Positions 19,092-26,797 of a DNA stretch of 39,443 nucleotides are shown piece after piece. The position numbers were made by a program, and so were the translations under genes. This DNA comes from Bacillota bacterium (GTDB lineage: Bacteria; Bacillota; SHA-98; UBA4971). The notes under the pieces were generated by a model. That model did not search any database. It was given only the letters and a program-made list of their open reading frames with translations, and was not told the origin of the DNA. The stretch spans positions 1 to 39,443 of the forward strand of contig DUSX01000032.1 in assembly GCA_012842395.1 (NCBI GenBank). The letters run 5' to 3'. Each line of letters begins with the position of its first letter. Positions within the stretch are counted from its first letter, which is position 1.

Positions 19092-20816
19092 ATGAGGGCC
19101 CCAGGAAACGTCCCCTCCTCGCGCGTCCGAGCTCTGGCTGCGTGCGTCATCGTTTTCCTGGCGCTGGTTATGACCGGGTCGCCGCAGGCCCCGGCTCTGG
19201 CCATGGCTGGGACAGGGTCGGTTGCTGTCATGGGGAACGACGGCGACCTGGCCGCCGGCATTGGATACATTGAACGCGGGATGTTTGAGGAGGCCGCTGC
19301 CGCGCTCTCGCGCGCGATCGCGGAGAGCCCCGACGCGCCCGAAGCGCCCGATGTGGCAAAGGCCTTTGATCTCCTCGGCTACGCGACGTGGTGCATGGGC
19401 CGGGAGGAGGAGGCTTTGGCCGCATTCCGTCAGAGCCTGCAGCACGCCGCCGACGCTCGCGAACAGTTCCGCGCAAGGGTCGGCGCAGGGCAGGCGCTGC
19501 TGGACCTGGGAAAGGTGGAGGATGCCTGCTGCGAGTTCGAGGCTGCGCTCGAGGTCGCAACGGGGCCGGAGGATCTCGATGTTGCGTACACGCTTCTCGG
19601 CATAGCAAAGTTCGAGGCAAACGACACGGTCGGGGCGGCGGAGATGTTCTCCCGCGCGCTGGAGGCCTTCCCGCAGGACCCGGTGGCCTCGGCCTACCTA
19701 GAGAAGCTTTCGTTCGGCGTGCCCATACACTTCGGAAGCGTCAGAGAGGCGCTTCAGAAGGCGGCCCTCGCCCTCGGGGGGCGCCCGGGCGGGGCTGCCG
19801 CTGCGGCACTACCACTGGCCGAGGGTGACGAGGACGGGGTCGCGGGAGATGTCATGGGCGCCGCGGATTCCGCGGGAAGTCCCAGCAGTGAAGCGGACAT
19901 GAACGGCGCGCCTGCGCTCTTGAGCGGTGTGCTGCTCATAAACGGGGGAGCTTCGTATGCCACGACGTCGCAGGTGAGACTCATGCTAGGCGTGGACCCG
20001 GCCGTTCCTTTGCGGGGGTTCTTCCTTGCCGTGGGCGACGAGCCGTTCAGGTGGCATGACTGGAGGTCCGCGGTCATAGAGTGGTGCCCGCGCGGCGAGG
20101 TTAAGGACGGGAAGACCGTCATCAAAGCGGTCTATTACGCTGCCGGCACTTCTGCGCCTGGTGGCGGCACGAGCGGCGGCGGAGCAGGGATGGCCGCGCA
20201 GGGCGCGTGCGTGGCGGAGGCTTCCATCGTGCTGGACCGAGAGCCGCCTTGGGGCTCGCTTGAGATAAACAGCGGGGCGCGCTTCACCAACGAGACACGG
20301 GTTAGCTTGCGGTTACAGGCGAATGACCGCACGAGCGGCGTGCTCAACGTGTCCATGAGCAACGACGGTGCCACGTGGAGTGCGTGGACCATGTACCAGC
20401 TCACGAAGGACTGGGACGTTCCGCCGGGCGACGGTGTCAAGAGGGTGTACGCTCGGTTCCAGGACAGAGCGGGGAACGTGTCCGCGCCAGTCTCGGCCCG
20501 GATCGTGCTAGATACGCGTCCCCCGGGCCTGTTGTGGGTTCGCGTGGCCGCCCTCGGCGCGACAACGGCTGACATCGCGTGGACGACCGATGAGGATTCG
20601 GATTCCGCGGTCGAGTACGCCGAGGACCAGGATGCGGGGCGGAAGTCGACCACGGTGCGAGACAAGGACATGACTATGCTTCACCATATCAAGTTGGATG
20701 GCTTGAAGCCTTCGACCAAGTATAGGTTCAGGGTTCTGTCTCGAGACGCGGCGGGGAACGTCGCCGTCTCCCGGGTGCTCGAGTTCTCCACAAAAGCGGC
20801 GAATGCTGGGTCGTGA
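19092..20816 (+). CDS. Secreted protein with TPR repeats and Ig/FN3-like C-terminal domains
   Basis: A 574-residue exported protein that I do not recognise as a named family. A signal peptide (hydrophobic 14-28, cleavage near ALAMA at about 35-39) is followed by three to four TPR-like helical pairs (about 52-205: GYIERGMFEEAAAALSRAIA and later copies). A Gly/Ala/Asp-rich spacer follows (about 228-275). The C-terminal part has beta-sandwich-like segments: about 278-350, then 378-475 (NGARFTNETRV-like, DRAGNVS), then an FN3-like domain (about 478-568, with KLDGLKPSTKYRFRVLSRDAAGN). Such domains bind proteins or polysaccharides outside the cell. ATG 19092 has GAGGTG upstream; the longer frame to 18876 overlaps asnS and is rejected. 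Confidence 0.8.
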   Translation: MRAPGNVPSSRVRALAACVIVFLALVMTGSPQAPALAMAGTGSVAVMGNDGDLAAGIGYIERGMFEEAAAALSRAIAESPDAPEAPDVAKAFDLLGYATWCMGREEEALAAFRQSLQHAADAREQFRARVGAGQALLDLGKVEDACCEFEAALEVATGPEDLDVAYTLLGIAKFEANDTVGAAEMFSRALEAFPQDPVASAYLEKLSFGVPIHFGSVREALQKAALALGGRPGGAAAAALPLAEGDEDGVAGDVMGAADSAGSPSSEADMNGAPALLSGVLLINGGASYATTSQVRLMLGVDPAVPLRGFFLAVGDEPFRWHDWRSAVIEWCPRGEVKDGKTVIKAVYYAAGTSAPGGGTSGGGAGMAAQGACVAEASIVLDREPPWGSLEINSGARFTNETRVSLRLQANDRTSGVLNVSMSNDGATWSAWTMYQLTKDWDVPPGDGVKRVYARFQDRAGNVSAPVSARIVLDTRPPGLLWVRVAALGATTADIAWTTDEDSDSAVEYAEDQDAGRKSTTVRDKDMTMLHHIKLDGLKPSTKYRFRVLSRDAAGNVAVSRVLEFSTKAANAGS

Positions 20817-20912
20817 GCGTGCATGGTCCACGGTCCCGAGCATGACGTGGGTTCCGGCTCTTTCTCTCGCCTGAGCCCCGGCGGGGGCGGAGTTGACAAG
20901 GTTAGTTGGAGG

Positions 20913-20970
20913 GCCACACCGGCAACCCTGGACAAGACTTGCGCGCTGGGAAGCAGCGCGGACTTGTGGC
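20913..20970 (+). other. Foldable leader segment upstream of the FAD dehydrogenase gene
   Basis: CGCGCTG (20942-20948) pairs with CAGCGCG (20954-20960), flanked by ACAAG/CTTGT (20932-20936 with 20963-20967). An alternative outer pairing GCCACA (20913-20918) with TGTGGC (20965-20970) competes for the same bases. It lies in a 238-bp non-coding gap. No known riboswitch class was recognised. Confidence 0.35.
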
Positions 20971-21054
20971 GATGTGCCGAGTTAGGTCGGGGCCGAGGGT
21001 GCTCCCGGAAAGGAGCGCCAGGCTGGCTCAAACGAAGGAGAGGTTCAAAGCGCG

Positions 21055-22461
21055 ATGGGCGAAACGAAACCTGATCGCTACGACGTCATAATCGTGGGCG
21101 CGGGCCCGGCGGGCATCTTCTCCGCGCTCGAGCTCGTGGAGGCGACAAGCGGCCGGATCAAGATTATCATCACCGAGAAGGGCTCAGACCTGGATGCCAG
21201 GGTCTGTCCCTCCAACGAGGGCAAGACCGCGTGTCGTCGGTGTCGGCCGTGCAGTATCGTGTCGGGGTGGGGCGGTGCCGGCGCGTTCAGCGACGGGAAA
21301 CTCACCCTGTCAACGAAGGTCGGGGGAATGCTCGACGTATACGTGAGCGATCAGAAGCTCAAGGAGCTCATCGAATACGTGGACGGAATCTACCTCGGGT
21401 TCGGGGCCCCCACCAAGGTTTACGGGGGCGACGAGGAGGCGCTTCACGAGCTCGAGCGGAAAGCCCTCATGGCGGAGCTGAAGTTCATTCCCGCGAAGAT
21501 CAGGCACCTGGGCACGGGCAAGACCAAGGATATACTGGACGGCATGAAGAAGCACCTCGCCCGATATGCCGAGATAGCGCTTCGCGAGAGCGCAACTAGG
21601 ATCTTGGCGCAAGACGGCAAGGTTGTCGGGGTTGAGACGTCCAAGGGCCGCACCATCTTAGGGGACTACGTCATCGTGGCCCCTGGGAGGGACGGTGCCG
21701 AGTGGCTCGTCCAGGAGGCGCGCAGGCTTGGGCTCTCAATGGCCATCAATCCTGTGGACATCGGCGTGCGTGTGGAGCTGCCGGCCGTGGTGGCGGAGCC
21801 TCTCACGAACGTGGCGTACGAGTCAAAGCTCATCTATCACTCGCGTTCCTTTGACGATAAGGTGCGCACCTTCTGCATGTGTCCTTACGGCGAGGTTGTC
21901 ACCGAGAGCTCGGACGGGCTGATCACGGTCAATGGTCACACTCATTTTGAGAAGAAGACGGAGAACACCAATTTCGCGCTTCTTGTGAGCAAGACCTTCA
22001 CCGAGCCGTTCAAGGACCCCATAGCGTACGGCAAATACGTGGCTGGTCTCGCAAACCTCCTCGGCGGAGGGGTGATCGTCCAGAGGCTGGGCGACCTGAT
22101 CACGGGCCGCCGGTCTACCAAGGAGAGGCTCTCCAAGGGCACGGTCGTGCCCACGCTGGAGGACGCCACTCCGGGCGACCTGAGCTTGGTGTTTCCATAC
22201 AGGCATCTCGTAAGCATCATAGAAATGCTCAAGGCGCTCGACGCTGTGGCGCCGGGCGTCTATGGGCGCAACACCCTGCTGTACGGGGTCGAGGTCAAGT
22301 TCTATTCGTCCCGCCTGTCGGTGACCAGCTCCCTCGAGACGCAGGTGAAGAACCTCTTCGCTATCGGCGACGGCGCCGGCATCACAAGGGGGCTCATGCA
22401 GGCGTCCGCTTCAGGCGTCGTGGCGGCCCGGGAGATCCTTAGCCGGCTCGGAAAGCGCTGA
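21055..22461 (+). CDS. FAD-dependent dehydrogenase (COG2509-like NAD(P)/FAD oxidoreductase)
   Basis: A 468-residue flavoprotein. The N-terminal Rossmann motif IIVGAGPAGIFSALEL (12-27) binds FAD. A conserved cysteine group C51, C60, C63, C66 (CPSNEGKTACRRCRPC) comes before GWGGAGAFSDGKL, a segment typical of this family. The C-terminal FAD-contact motif is NLFAIGDGAGITRGLMQA (at about 433-450). Substrate and partner of this family are not known to me. The four cysteines could hold an Fe-S cluster or zinc, or serve in redox chemistry. The start has GGAGAGG 11 bases upstream. It is a single gene between two non-coding stretches. Confidence 0.85.
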   Translation: MGETKPDRYDVIIVGAGPAGIFSALELVEATSGRIKIIITEKGSDLDARVCPSNEGKTACRRCRPCSIVSGWGGAGAFSDGKLTLSTKVGGMLDVYVSDQKLKELIEYVDGIYLGFGAPTKVYGGDEEALHELERKALMAELKFIPAKIRHLGTGKTKDILDGMKKHLARYAEIALRESATRILAQDGKVVGVETSKGRTILGDYVIVAPGRDGAEWLVQEARRLGLSMAINPVDIGVRVELPAVVAEPLTNVAYESKLIYHSRSFDDKVRTFCMCPYGEVVTESSDGLITVNGHTHFEKKTENTNFALLVSKTFTEPFKDPIAYGKYVAGLANLLGGGVIVQRLGDLITGRRSTKERLSKGTVVPTLEDATPGDLSLVFPYRHLVSIIEMLKALDAVAPGVYGRNTLLYGVEVKFYSSRLSVTSSLETQVKNLFAIGDGAGITRGLMQASASGVVAAREILSRLGKR

Positions 22462-22483
22462 CTCGGAAGGCCCAAAGTCGTTG

Positions 22484-22512
22484 TTGACGGCGGATGGCAC
22501 ATAAGCTATACT
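22484..22512 (+). promoter_or_regulatory. SigmaA promoter of the ABC exporter leader
   Basis: TTGACG (22484-22489), exactly 17 bp, TATACT (22507-22512). Expected start is near 22519. It produces a leader of nearly 390 nt before the ABC ATPase gene, containing a short ORF and an attenuator. Confidence 0.8.
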
Positions 22513-22589
22513 CAAAGTTGGCAATAGTGGGAATGCTTACGTGGGCCAGGGGGAGTATTTACAGTGAGAGGAGAAGGGAGGCTGCGCGG

Positions 22590-22712
22590 ATGATCAGCAG
22601 AGTGCCATGCATCGTCAAGGTACGGCTTGCCGGTGTTGCCGCACGCCGCGCGCTCGTCAGCGCGCGTTCTAATGGCGGTTCCGTTCGTGCGCGGCCTGAC
22701 CCTGTCCTGTAG
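22590..22712 (+). CDS. Putative 40-codon leader peptide of the ABC exporter operon
   Basis: The ATG is preceded by AGGGAGG with an eight-base spacer, the best ribosome-binding site in this leader. The peptide is Arg/Val/Ala-rich and basic (about nine Arg/Lys in 40), with no known domain. The coding stretch contains the perfect hairpin CGCGCGCT-CGTC-AGCGCGCG (about 22647-22666). Its last codons overlap the 5' arm of the predicted antiterminator (22698-22704) and its stop lies in that loop, the arrangement expected for a regulatory peptide. Translation is inferred, not shown. Confidence 0.5.
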   Translation: MISRVPCIVKVRLAGVAARRALVSARSNGGSVRARPDPVL

Positions 22713-22768
22713 CTGGTAGATAATGGCAGGGTCGTGGGCCGCACGAGTGCCCACGACCCTTTCTATTT
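22698..22768 (+). terminator. Attenuator: mutually exclusive antiterminator and terminator hairpins
   Basis: Terminator: AGGGTCGTGGGC (22728-22739) pairs with GCCCACGACCCT (22749-22760) in a perfect 12-bp stem followed by TTCTATTT. Antiterminator: GACCCTG (22698-22704) pairs with CAGGGTC (22727-22733), which is the 5' foot of the terminator stem, so only one can form. A ribosome finishing the leader ORF would cover GACCCTG and favour termination. A ribosome stalled earlier would leave it free and favour read-through into the ABC genes. Confidence 0.7.
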
Positions 22769-22905
22769 GGCGCCACGTAGGCCGTGGCGTTCGCTTCAGG
22801 AGAGTCGTGGGAGGACCCGGCTCTCCTTTTTGGTTTTCTGCTAGCGAATGGATTTCTCCACTCTGGCTTTGCAGCGCCAGGGTTTGAAGGCGAGGTTTGG
22901 AGAGG

Positions 22906-23961
22906 ATGCAGGAGCGAGAGACAGCACTTGAGTGCATCGGCGCGCGGAAGGCGTTCTATGTGAGGAAAGAGACGGCGCCCAAGACGGCCAAGACAAGACC
23001 ATCCAGCACGTGCCAGGCCGAGGCCCAGCCAACCCCGGCAACGGAGAGGCATACCGGCGGGGAGGCGGTCGTGCAACCCAACGTGGCGAGGAAAGGGCCT
23101 GGCATTCGGGCCGGGGAAGCTGGAACGGGTGAGGTCTGTGGGACCGGTCAGCCCGCGGGCGTGAACGGGAGGGAGCGGCCAAGGCTGGCAGTGCAGAGGG
23201 CGGTCGCCGCGCTCTTTCCAAGGAGCGTGAGAGTAGAGGCTGTATCGGGCGTGACGTTCAGCGTAAAGCGCGGCGAGATATTTGGCATCCTAGGGCCCAA
23301 CGGCTCGGGCAAATCCACGCTCATCAGGCTCATCTCCACGTTGCTCCTGCCTGACGAGGGCGAGATCAGGGTGTTCGGCCACGACGTGGTAAAGGAACGT
23401 TTCGCGGTGAGACGCTTGATAAACCGCGTGTCCGTGGAGGCTGCCTTCTTCAAGAAGCTGTCGGCCATGGAGAATCTCAGCTACGCCGCGCGTCTCTACG
23501 ACGTCGACATCCGCTGGGCGCGCCGAAAAGCCATCGATATCTTGACCCGCCTGGGTTTCAGCGAGAGCAAGGCGTACGAGCCGCTCGAGGACCTATCCCG
23601 CGGCATGCAGCAGAAGGTCGCCGTGGCAAGGGCGTTGCTGACGTCCCCTGTGCTTCTGCTGCTCGACGAGCCGACGACCGGGCTCGACCCGGTGTCCAAA
23701 CGCGAGGTGCAGGATTACGTCCTTGAGGTAAGGGACTCCCATGACACGACGGTCATCCTGACCACCCACGACATGCAGGAGGCTGACAGGTTGTGCGACA
23801 GGGTGGCGATCATCGACCAGGGCAGGTTCGTGGCCTTGGATACGCCCGGCCATCTCAAAGAGAGCCTCGCTACGAACGGGGAGACGGTGACTTTGGAGGA
23901 CGTGTTCTTCGCGCTTACTGGGAAAGCGCTGAAGGAGTCGCATCCCGAGGAGGCGGATTAG
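22906..23961 (+). CDS. ABC-2 type exporter ATP-binding protein with an N-terminal insert
   Basis: A 351-residue ATPase that pairs with the membrane protein encoded next. Numbered from ATG 22906: Walker A GPNGSGKST (130-138), signature LSRGMQQK (230-237), Walker B VLLLLDEPT (249-257), switch His288 (TTHDMQEADRLCDRV). The usual Q-loop Gln is not evident; the equivalent region reads NRVSVEAAFFKKLSAMENL. The odd point is a low-complexity insert of about 75 residues (about 22-97, rich in Thr, Ala, Gly, Pro and Arg) between the first beta strand and the ABC core. A TTG nine bases upstream could also serve as start. The domain set resembles drug or lipid exporters of the CcmA/NatA class; the substrate is unknown. 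The long attenuated leader suggests inducible expression. Confidence 0.92.
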   Translation: MQERETALECIGARKAFYVRKETAPKTAKTRPSSTCQAEAQPTPATERHTGGEAVVQPNVARKGPGIRAGEAGTGEVCGTGQPAGVNGRERPRLAVQRAVAALFPRSVRVEAVSGVTFSVKRGEIFGILGPNGSGKSTLIRLISTLLLPDEGEIRVFGHDVVKERFAVRRLINRVSVEAAFFKKLSAMENLSYAARLYDVDIRWARRKAIDILTRLGFSESKAYEPLEDLSRGMQQKVAVARALLTSPVLLLLDEPTTGLDPVSKREVQDYVLEVRDSHDTTVILTTHDMQEADRLCDRVAIIDQGRFVALDTPGHLKESLATNGETVTLEDVFFALTGKALKESHPEEAD

Positions 23962-23962
23962 C

Positions 23963-24811
23963 GTGGTTGAACTCGCAAGAGAGCTGAGGAGGAGCTACGC
24001 TCTAGTGGAGCGGAACTTCAACCTCATCAAGCGATACATAGGCTGGGAGATCGTGTTTCTCATATATACGGTGGTGAACACTCTTACGATTGCGTTCATC
24101 GGCGTGAACCCCGCCGGGGCGGCCACCGGCGGGGGTGCCGGGGGAGGCGCAGGCGCAGCCATGGGCGGCGACAGGGTGCTCTACCTCGTCGTCGGTGCGC
24201 TTCTTTGGGGATTTCTGTCCGTGCTTTTTCACGAGGTCGCGGAGTCGGTGCAATGGGAGCGCTGGGAAGGAACCATCGAATACTCGTTCATGGCGCCAAT
24301 GAAAAGGCTATCGTATCTCGGTGGGGTGTGCCTGTACGCTGCGACGTACGGAGCCGTGAGGACCGTCGTGGTCATGATCGCGGTTGCGGCCCTGTTCAAG
24401 TTGGACCTTGCCAGTGCTAACCTGGGCGCCGCGCTCGCCGTGCTCATACTGTCCAGCCTCTCGTTCATCGGCGTCGGGCTGATGGCTGCGGTCTTGCCGT
24501 TATTGTCCCCGGAGCGAGGCTCGCAGGCGGCGCACATCCTGGAGGCGGCGATCCTACTCGTGTCGGGCGTGTACTACGAAGTGGACGTCTTGCCTACATG
24601 GCTCCGGCCGCTTTCCCGGCTTTCGCCCGCCACATACACGCTCCGAGCCGCGCGTGCGGCCCTGCTTGAGAATGCCTCGATTCGAGACATCGGTGGTGAC
24701 CTCATACTTCTCCTTGTCATCGGAGTGGTCTTGATCCCGCTGGGCCTCAAGGTATTTGACTTGGGCGAGCTTCACGCGATGCGCACGGGGAAACTCAAGA
24801 GAAGCGGTTGA
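23963..24811 (+). CDS. ABC-2 type exporter membrane protein
   Basis: A 282-residue integral membrane partner of the preceding ATPase. About six hydrophobic segments are visible (near 28-48, 70-90, 118-143, 152-180, 190-207, 245-263). A Gly/Ala-rich loop lies between the first two (about 50-70), and the ABC-2 type SRLSPATYTLRAARAALL motif at about 218-235 precedes the last membrane span. The GTG start lies one base after the ATPase stop, with GAGGAGG just before, so the two are translated together. Substrate unknown. Confidence 0.9.
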   Translation: MVELARELRRSYALVERNFNLIKRYIGWEIVFLIYTVVNTLTIAFIGVNPAGAATGGGAGGGAGAAMGGDRVLYLVVGALLWGFLSVLFHEVAESVQWERWEGTIEYSFMAPMKRLSYLGGVCLYAATYGAVRTVVVMIAVAALFKLDLASANLGAALAVLILSSLSFIGVGLMAAVLPLLSPERGSQAAHILEAAILLVSGVYYEVDVLPTWLRPLSRLSPATYTLRAARAALLENASIRDIGGDLILLLVIGVVLIPLGLKVFDLGELHAMRTGKLKRSG

Positions 24812-24815
24812 TACA

Positions 24816-24844
24816 TTGATGAGGAGGGTCGTTTGTGCTATAAT
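24816..24844 (+). promoter_or_regulatory. SigmaA promoter of rpmE
   Basis: TTGATG (24816-24821), 17 bp, TATAAT (24839-24844) with a TGC extension. It begins 5 bp after the permease stop codon. Confidence 0.8.
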
Positions 24845-24894
24845 CAGGCCGTTGAGCGTTGACGCGGCGGCAGCGTGTCCGGGAGGTGAGCGAG

Positions 24895-25095
24895 TTGAAG
24901 AAGGGGATTCATCCTGAGTACTTCATAACCACCGTCACTTGCGCGTGTGGCGAGAAGTTCGAGGTCGGGTCGACCCGCAAGGACCTTAGGGTCGAGATAT
25001 GCTCAAAGTGCCATCCGATGTTCACCGGCAAGCAGAGGATAGTCGATACCGGCGGCCGGGTGGAACGGTTCAAGAAGAGGCACGGCCTGTCGTAA
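24895..25095 (+). CDS. rpmE: Ribosomal protein L31 (zinc-binding type)
   Basis: A 66-residue large-subunit protein. It begins MKKGIHPEY and has the zinc ligands C16, C18, C36 and C39 (CAC ... CSKC), marking the zinc-containing C+ form, followed by HPMFTGKQR. The TTG start at 24895 is set by GGGAGGTG six bases upstream; the longer frame to 24859 is not L31. It has its own promoter and a terminator at 25121-25145. In many Bacillota it follows rho, but here it follows the ABC exporter. Confidence 0.97.
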   Translation: MKKGIHPEYFITTVTCACGEKFEVGSTRKDLRVEICSKCHPMFTGKQRIVDTGGRVERFKKRHGLS

Positions 25096-25120
25096 CAGAC
25101 GGAACTCATTCGAAGCGAAA

Positions 25121-25145
25121 GCAGAGCCCAGGCGGCTCTGTTTTT
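25121..25145 (+). terminator. Rho-independent terminator behind rpmE
   Basis: CAGAGCC (25122-25128), loop CAGGC, GGCTCTG (25134-25140), then TTTTT. The T-run touches the region just before tdk, so some read-through or an internal promoter must supply tdk. Confidence 0.85.
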
Positions 25146-25160
25146 GTGAAGAGGGGAAAC

Positions 25161-25763
25161 GTGTTGAGAAAGGGAGAAGCGCCCGGACGGATCGAGGCCA
25201 TAGTTGGTCCCATGTTCAGCGGCAAGACCGAGGAGCTCATACGCCGCGTGAAGCGGGCCAGGATCGCCGGGCTTGAAGTGCAGGTTTACAAGCCGGCCAT
25301 AGATGACAGGTACAGCGCACGCGAAGTCAGCTCGCATTCCGGAGGCAGGATGGACGCGGTGCTCGTGGAGGGTGCCGCAGAGGTGCTGCGGGCGACCGCC
25401 CACGGAGAGGCCGTGGATGTGGTCGCCATAGATGAGGCCCAGTTTTTTGACGAGGCAATAGTCGGGGTGTGCGATGCGCTCGCGTCAAACGGCGTGCGCG
25501 TCATCGTGGCAGGGCTGGACACGGATTTCCGGGGCGAGGCGTTCGTCCACATGGCCAAGATAATGGCCATCGCAGACCAGGTGACCAAGCTGGATGCGGT
25601 GTGCGAGGTGTGCGGGGCACCCGCGACGCGGAGCCAAAGGATCATCAACGGAATGCCCGCGCGCTTCGATGATCCCATAGTACTCGTTGGGGCGAAGGAG
25701 TCGTATCAGGCCAGGTGTCGCAAGTGCCACGTGGTGCCTGGTAAGGAGGCGCTTTCGATTTGA
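25161..25763 (+). CDS. tdk: Thymidine kinase (type II)
   Basis: Phosphorylates thymidine to dTMP for salvage. About 200 residues: P-loop GPMFSGKTEE (16-25), the DEAQFF motif (91-96) with the catalytic Glu, lasso/zinc domain cysteines C148, C151, C186 and C189 (CEVC, CRKC), and the Tyr of the thymidine-binding loop near 182. The start is uncertain between GTG 25161 and TTG 25164, both behind GAGGGG; GTG 25146 lies in the terminator tail and is less likely. It overlaps the next gene by four bases. Confidence 0.95.
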   Translation: MLRKGEAPGRIEAIVGPMFSGKTEELIRRVKRARIAGLEVQVYKPAIDDRYSAREVSSHSGGRMDAVLVEGAAEVLRATAHGEAVDVVAIDEAQFFDEAIVGVCDALASNGVRVIVAGLDTDFRGEAFVHMAKIMAIADQVTKLDAVCEVCGAPATRSQRIINGMPARFDDPIVLVGAKESYQARCRKCHVVPGKEALSI

Positions 25764-26635
25764 GCGGGGACTTCTTTTATGGCGGCCAGGCGGTCATCGA
25801 GGGCGTGATGATGCGGGGCAGGAAGGCCATCGCGATAGCGGTGAGATGCCCGGACTTGACGGTCGCGGTGACAAGGCAGCCCATCGGGACGCTTACCGCG
25901 AAGTACCCCGCGCTCCGGCTTGCTTTCGTGCGCGGGGTGGTGGCGTTCATCGAAACGCTGATCGTAGGAATCCGCGCGCTCATGTTCTCGGCTGACCAGG
26001 CTGCGGGCGAGGGCGAGGAGGAGAAACTGAAGCCATGGGAACTCACCCTCACTCTCCTCGTGTCGCTCGCCGTGTTCGTGGCTCTGTTCATAGTGCTGCC
26101 GAACCTCGTGGCCGTCCTGTTGCAAAAGTGGCTCCGTTCCACGGTCGCCGTGAACCTCGCCGAAGGCGTGTTCCGCCTGGTCGTGTTCCTCGGTTACATT
26201 GTCGCTGTGTCGCGGCTGCAAGATATTCAGCGGGTATTCCAGTACCACGGTGCCGAGCACAAGGTCATCCACAGCTTCGAGGCGGGAGAGGAGCTTGTGG
26301 TCGAGAACGCCAGGCGCCACAGCACGCTACACCCGAGGTGCGGCACGGCCTTCCTGCTCATCGTCATGGTCATCATGGTGCTCATGTTCTCGCTGCTCGG
26401 AAGGACGTCCCTGCTCCTCCGGATCGCTACGCGTCTTGCGCTTCTGCCACTGGTCACCGGGGTATCCTACGAGGTGGTGAGGCTCGCAGGGCGGCGCAAC
26501 CCACCGCGCATCGTCGAGCTTGCCATCACGCCCGGGCTGTGGCTCCAAAAGCTCACGACCCGTGAGCCGGATGACGCCCAGCTTGAGGTGGCTATCGCCG
26601 CTCTGAAAGAGGTGCTTGAAGCGGACGGCGTCTAG
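25760..26635 (+). CDS. DUF1385 membrane protein, YqhQ-like
   Basis: A 291-residue polytopic membrane protein of the DUF1385 family. Family hallmarks are YGGQAVIEGVMMRG (7-20), YHGAEHKVIHSFEAGEEL (162-179) and HPRCGTAFLLIV (191-202), whose His/Glu/Cys residues could bind metal. Hydrophobic segments lie at about 55-75, 94-122, 133-152, 196-214 and 217-235. The TTG start overlaps the tdk stop (TTGA), with AAGGAGG ten bases upstream. The biochemical role is not known to me. Its place before prfA is common in clostridia. Confidence 0.9.
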   Translation: MSGDFFYGGQAVIEGVMMRGRKAIAIAVRCPDLTVAVTRQPIGTLTAKYPALRLAFVRGVVAFIETLIVGIRALMFSADQAAGEGEEEKLKPWELTLTLLVSLAVFVALFIVLPNLVAVLLQKWLRSTVAVNLAEGVFRLVVFLGYIVAVSRLQDIQRVFQYHGAEHKVIHSFEAGEELVVENARRHSTLHPRCGTAFLLIVMVIMVLMFSLLGRTSLLLRIATRLALLPLVTGVSYEVVRLAGRRNPPRIVELAITPGLWLQKLTTREPDDAQLEVAIAALKEVLEADGV

Positions 26636-26797
26636 ACGTGCCTCTGCGTCAAGGGTGGTCACGCAGGGTGTGGTTTGCCGGGACGAGATTCGGGCATGCA
26701 CCTCTCCACGCCCCGGCTTCGCGCGATTGCTCGAGGCGGGGGATGCCGCTCGTCCGGCGGCGCGCCCGCGCGCGGTCGGGTTGAGGGGGTGAGATCG

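Noticed and set aside
22494-22712. 72-codon version of the leader ORF
   Set aside because: Its ATG lies upstream of the predicted transcription start; the 40-codon version has the ribosome-binding site.
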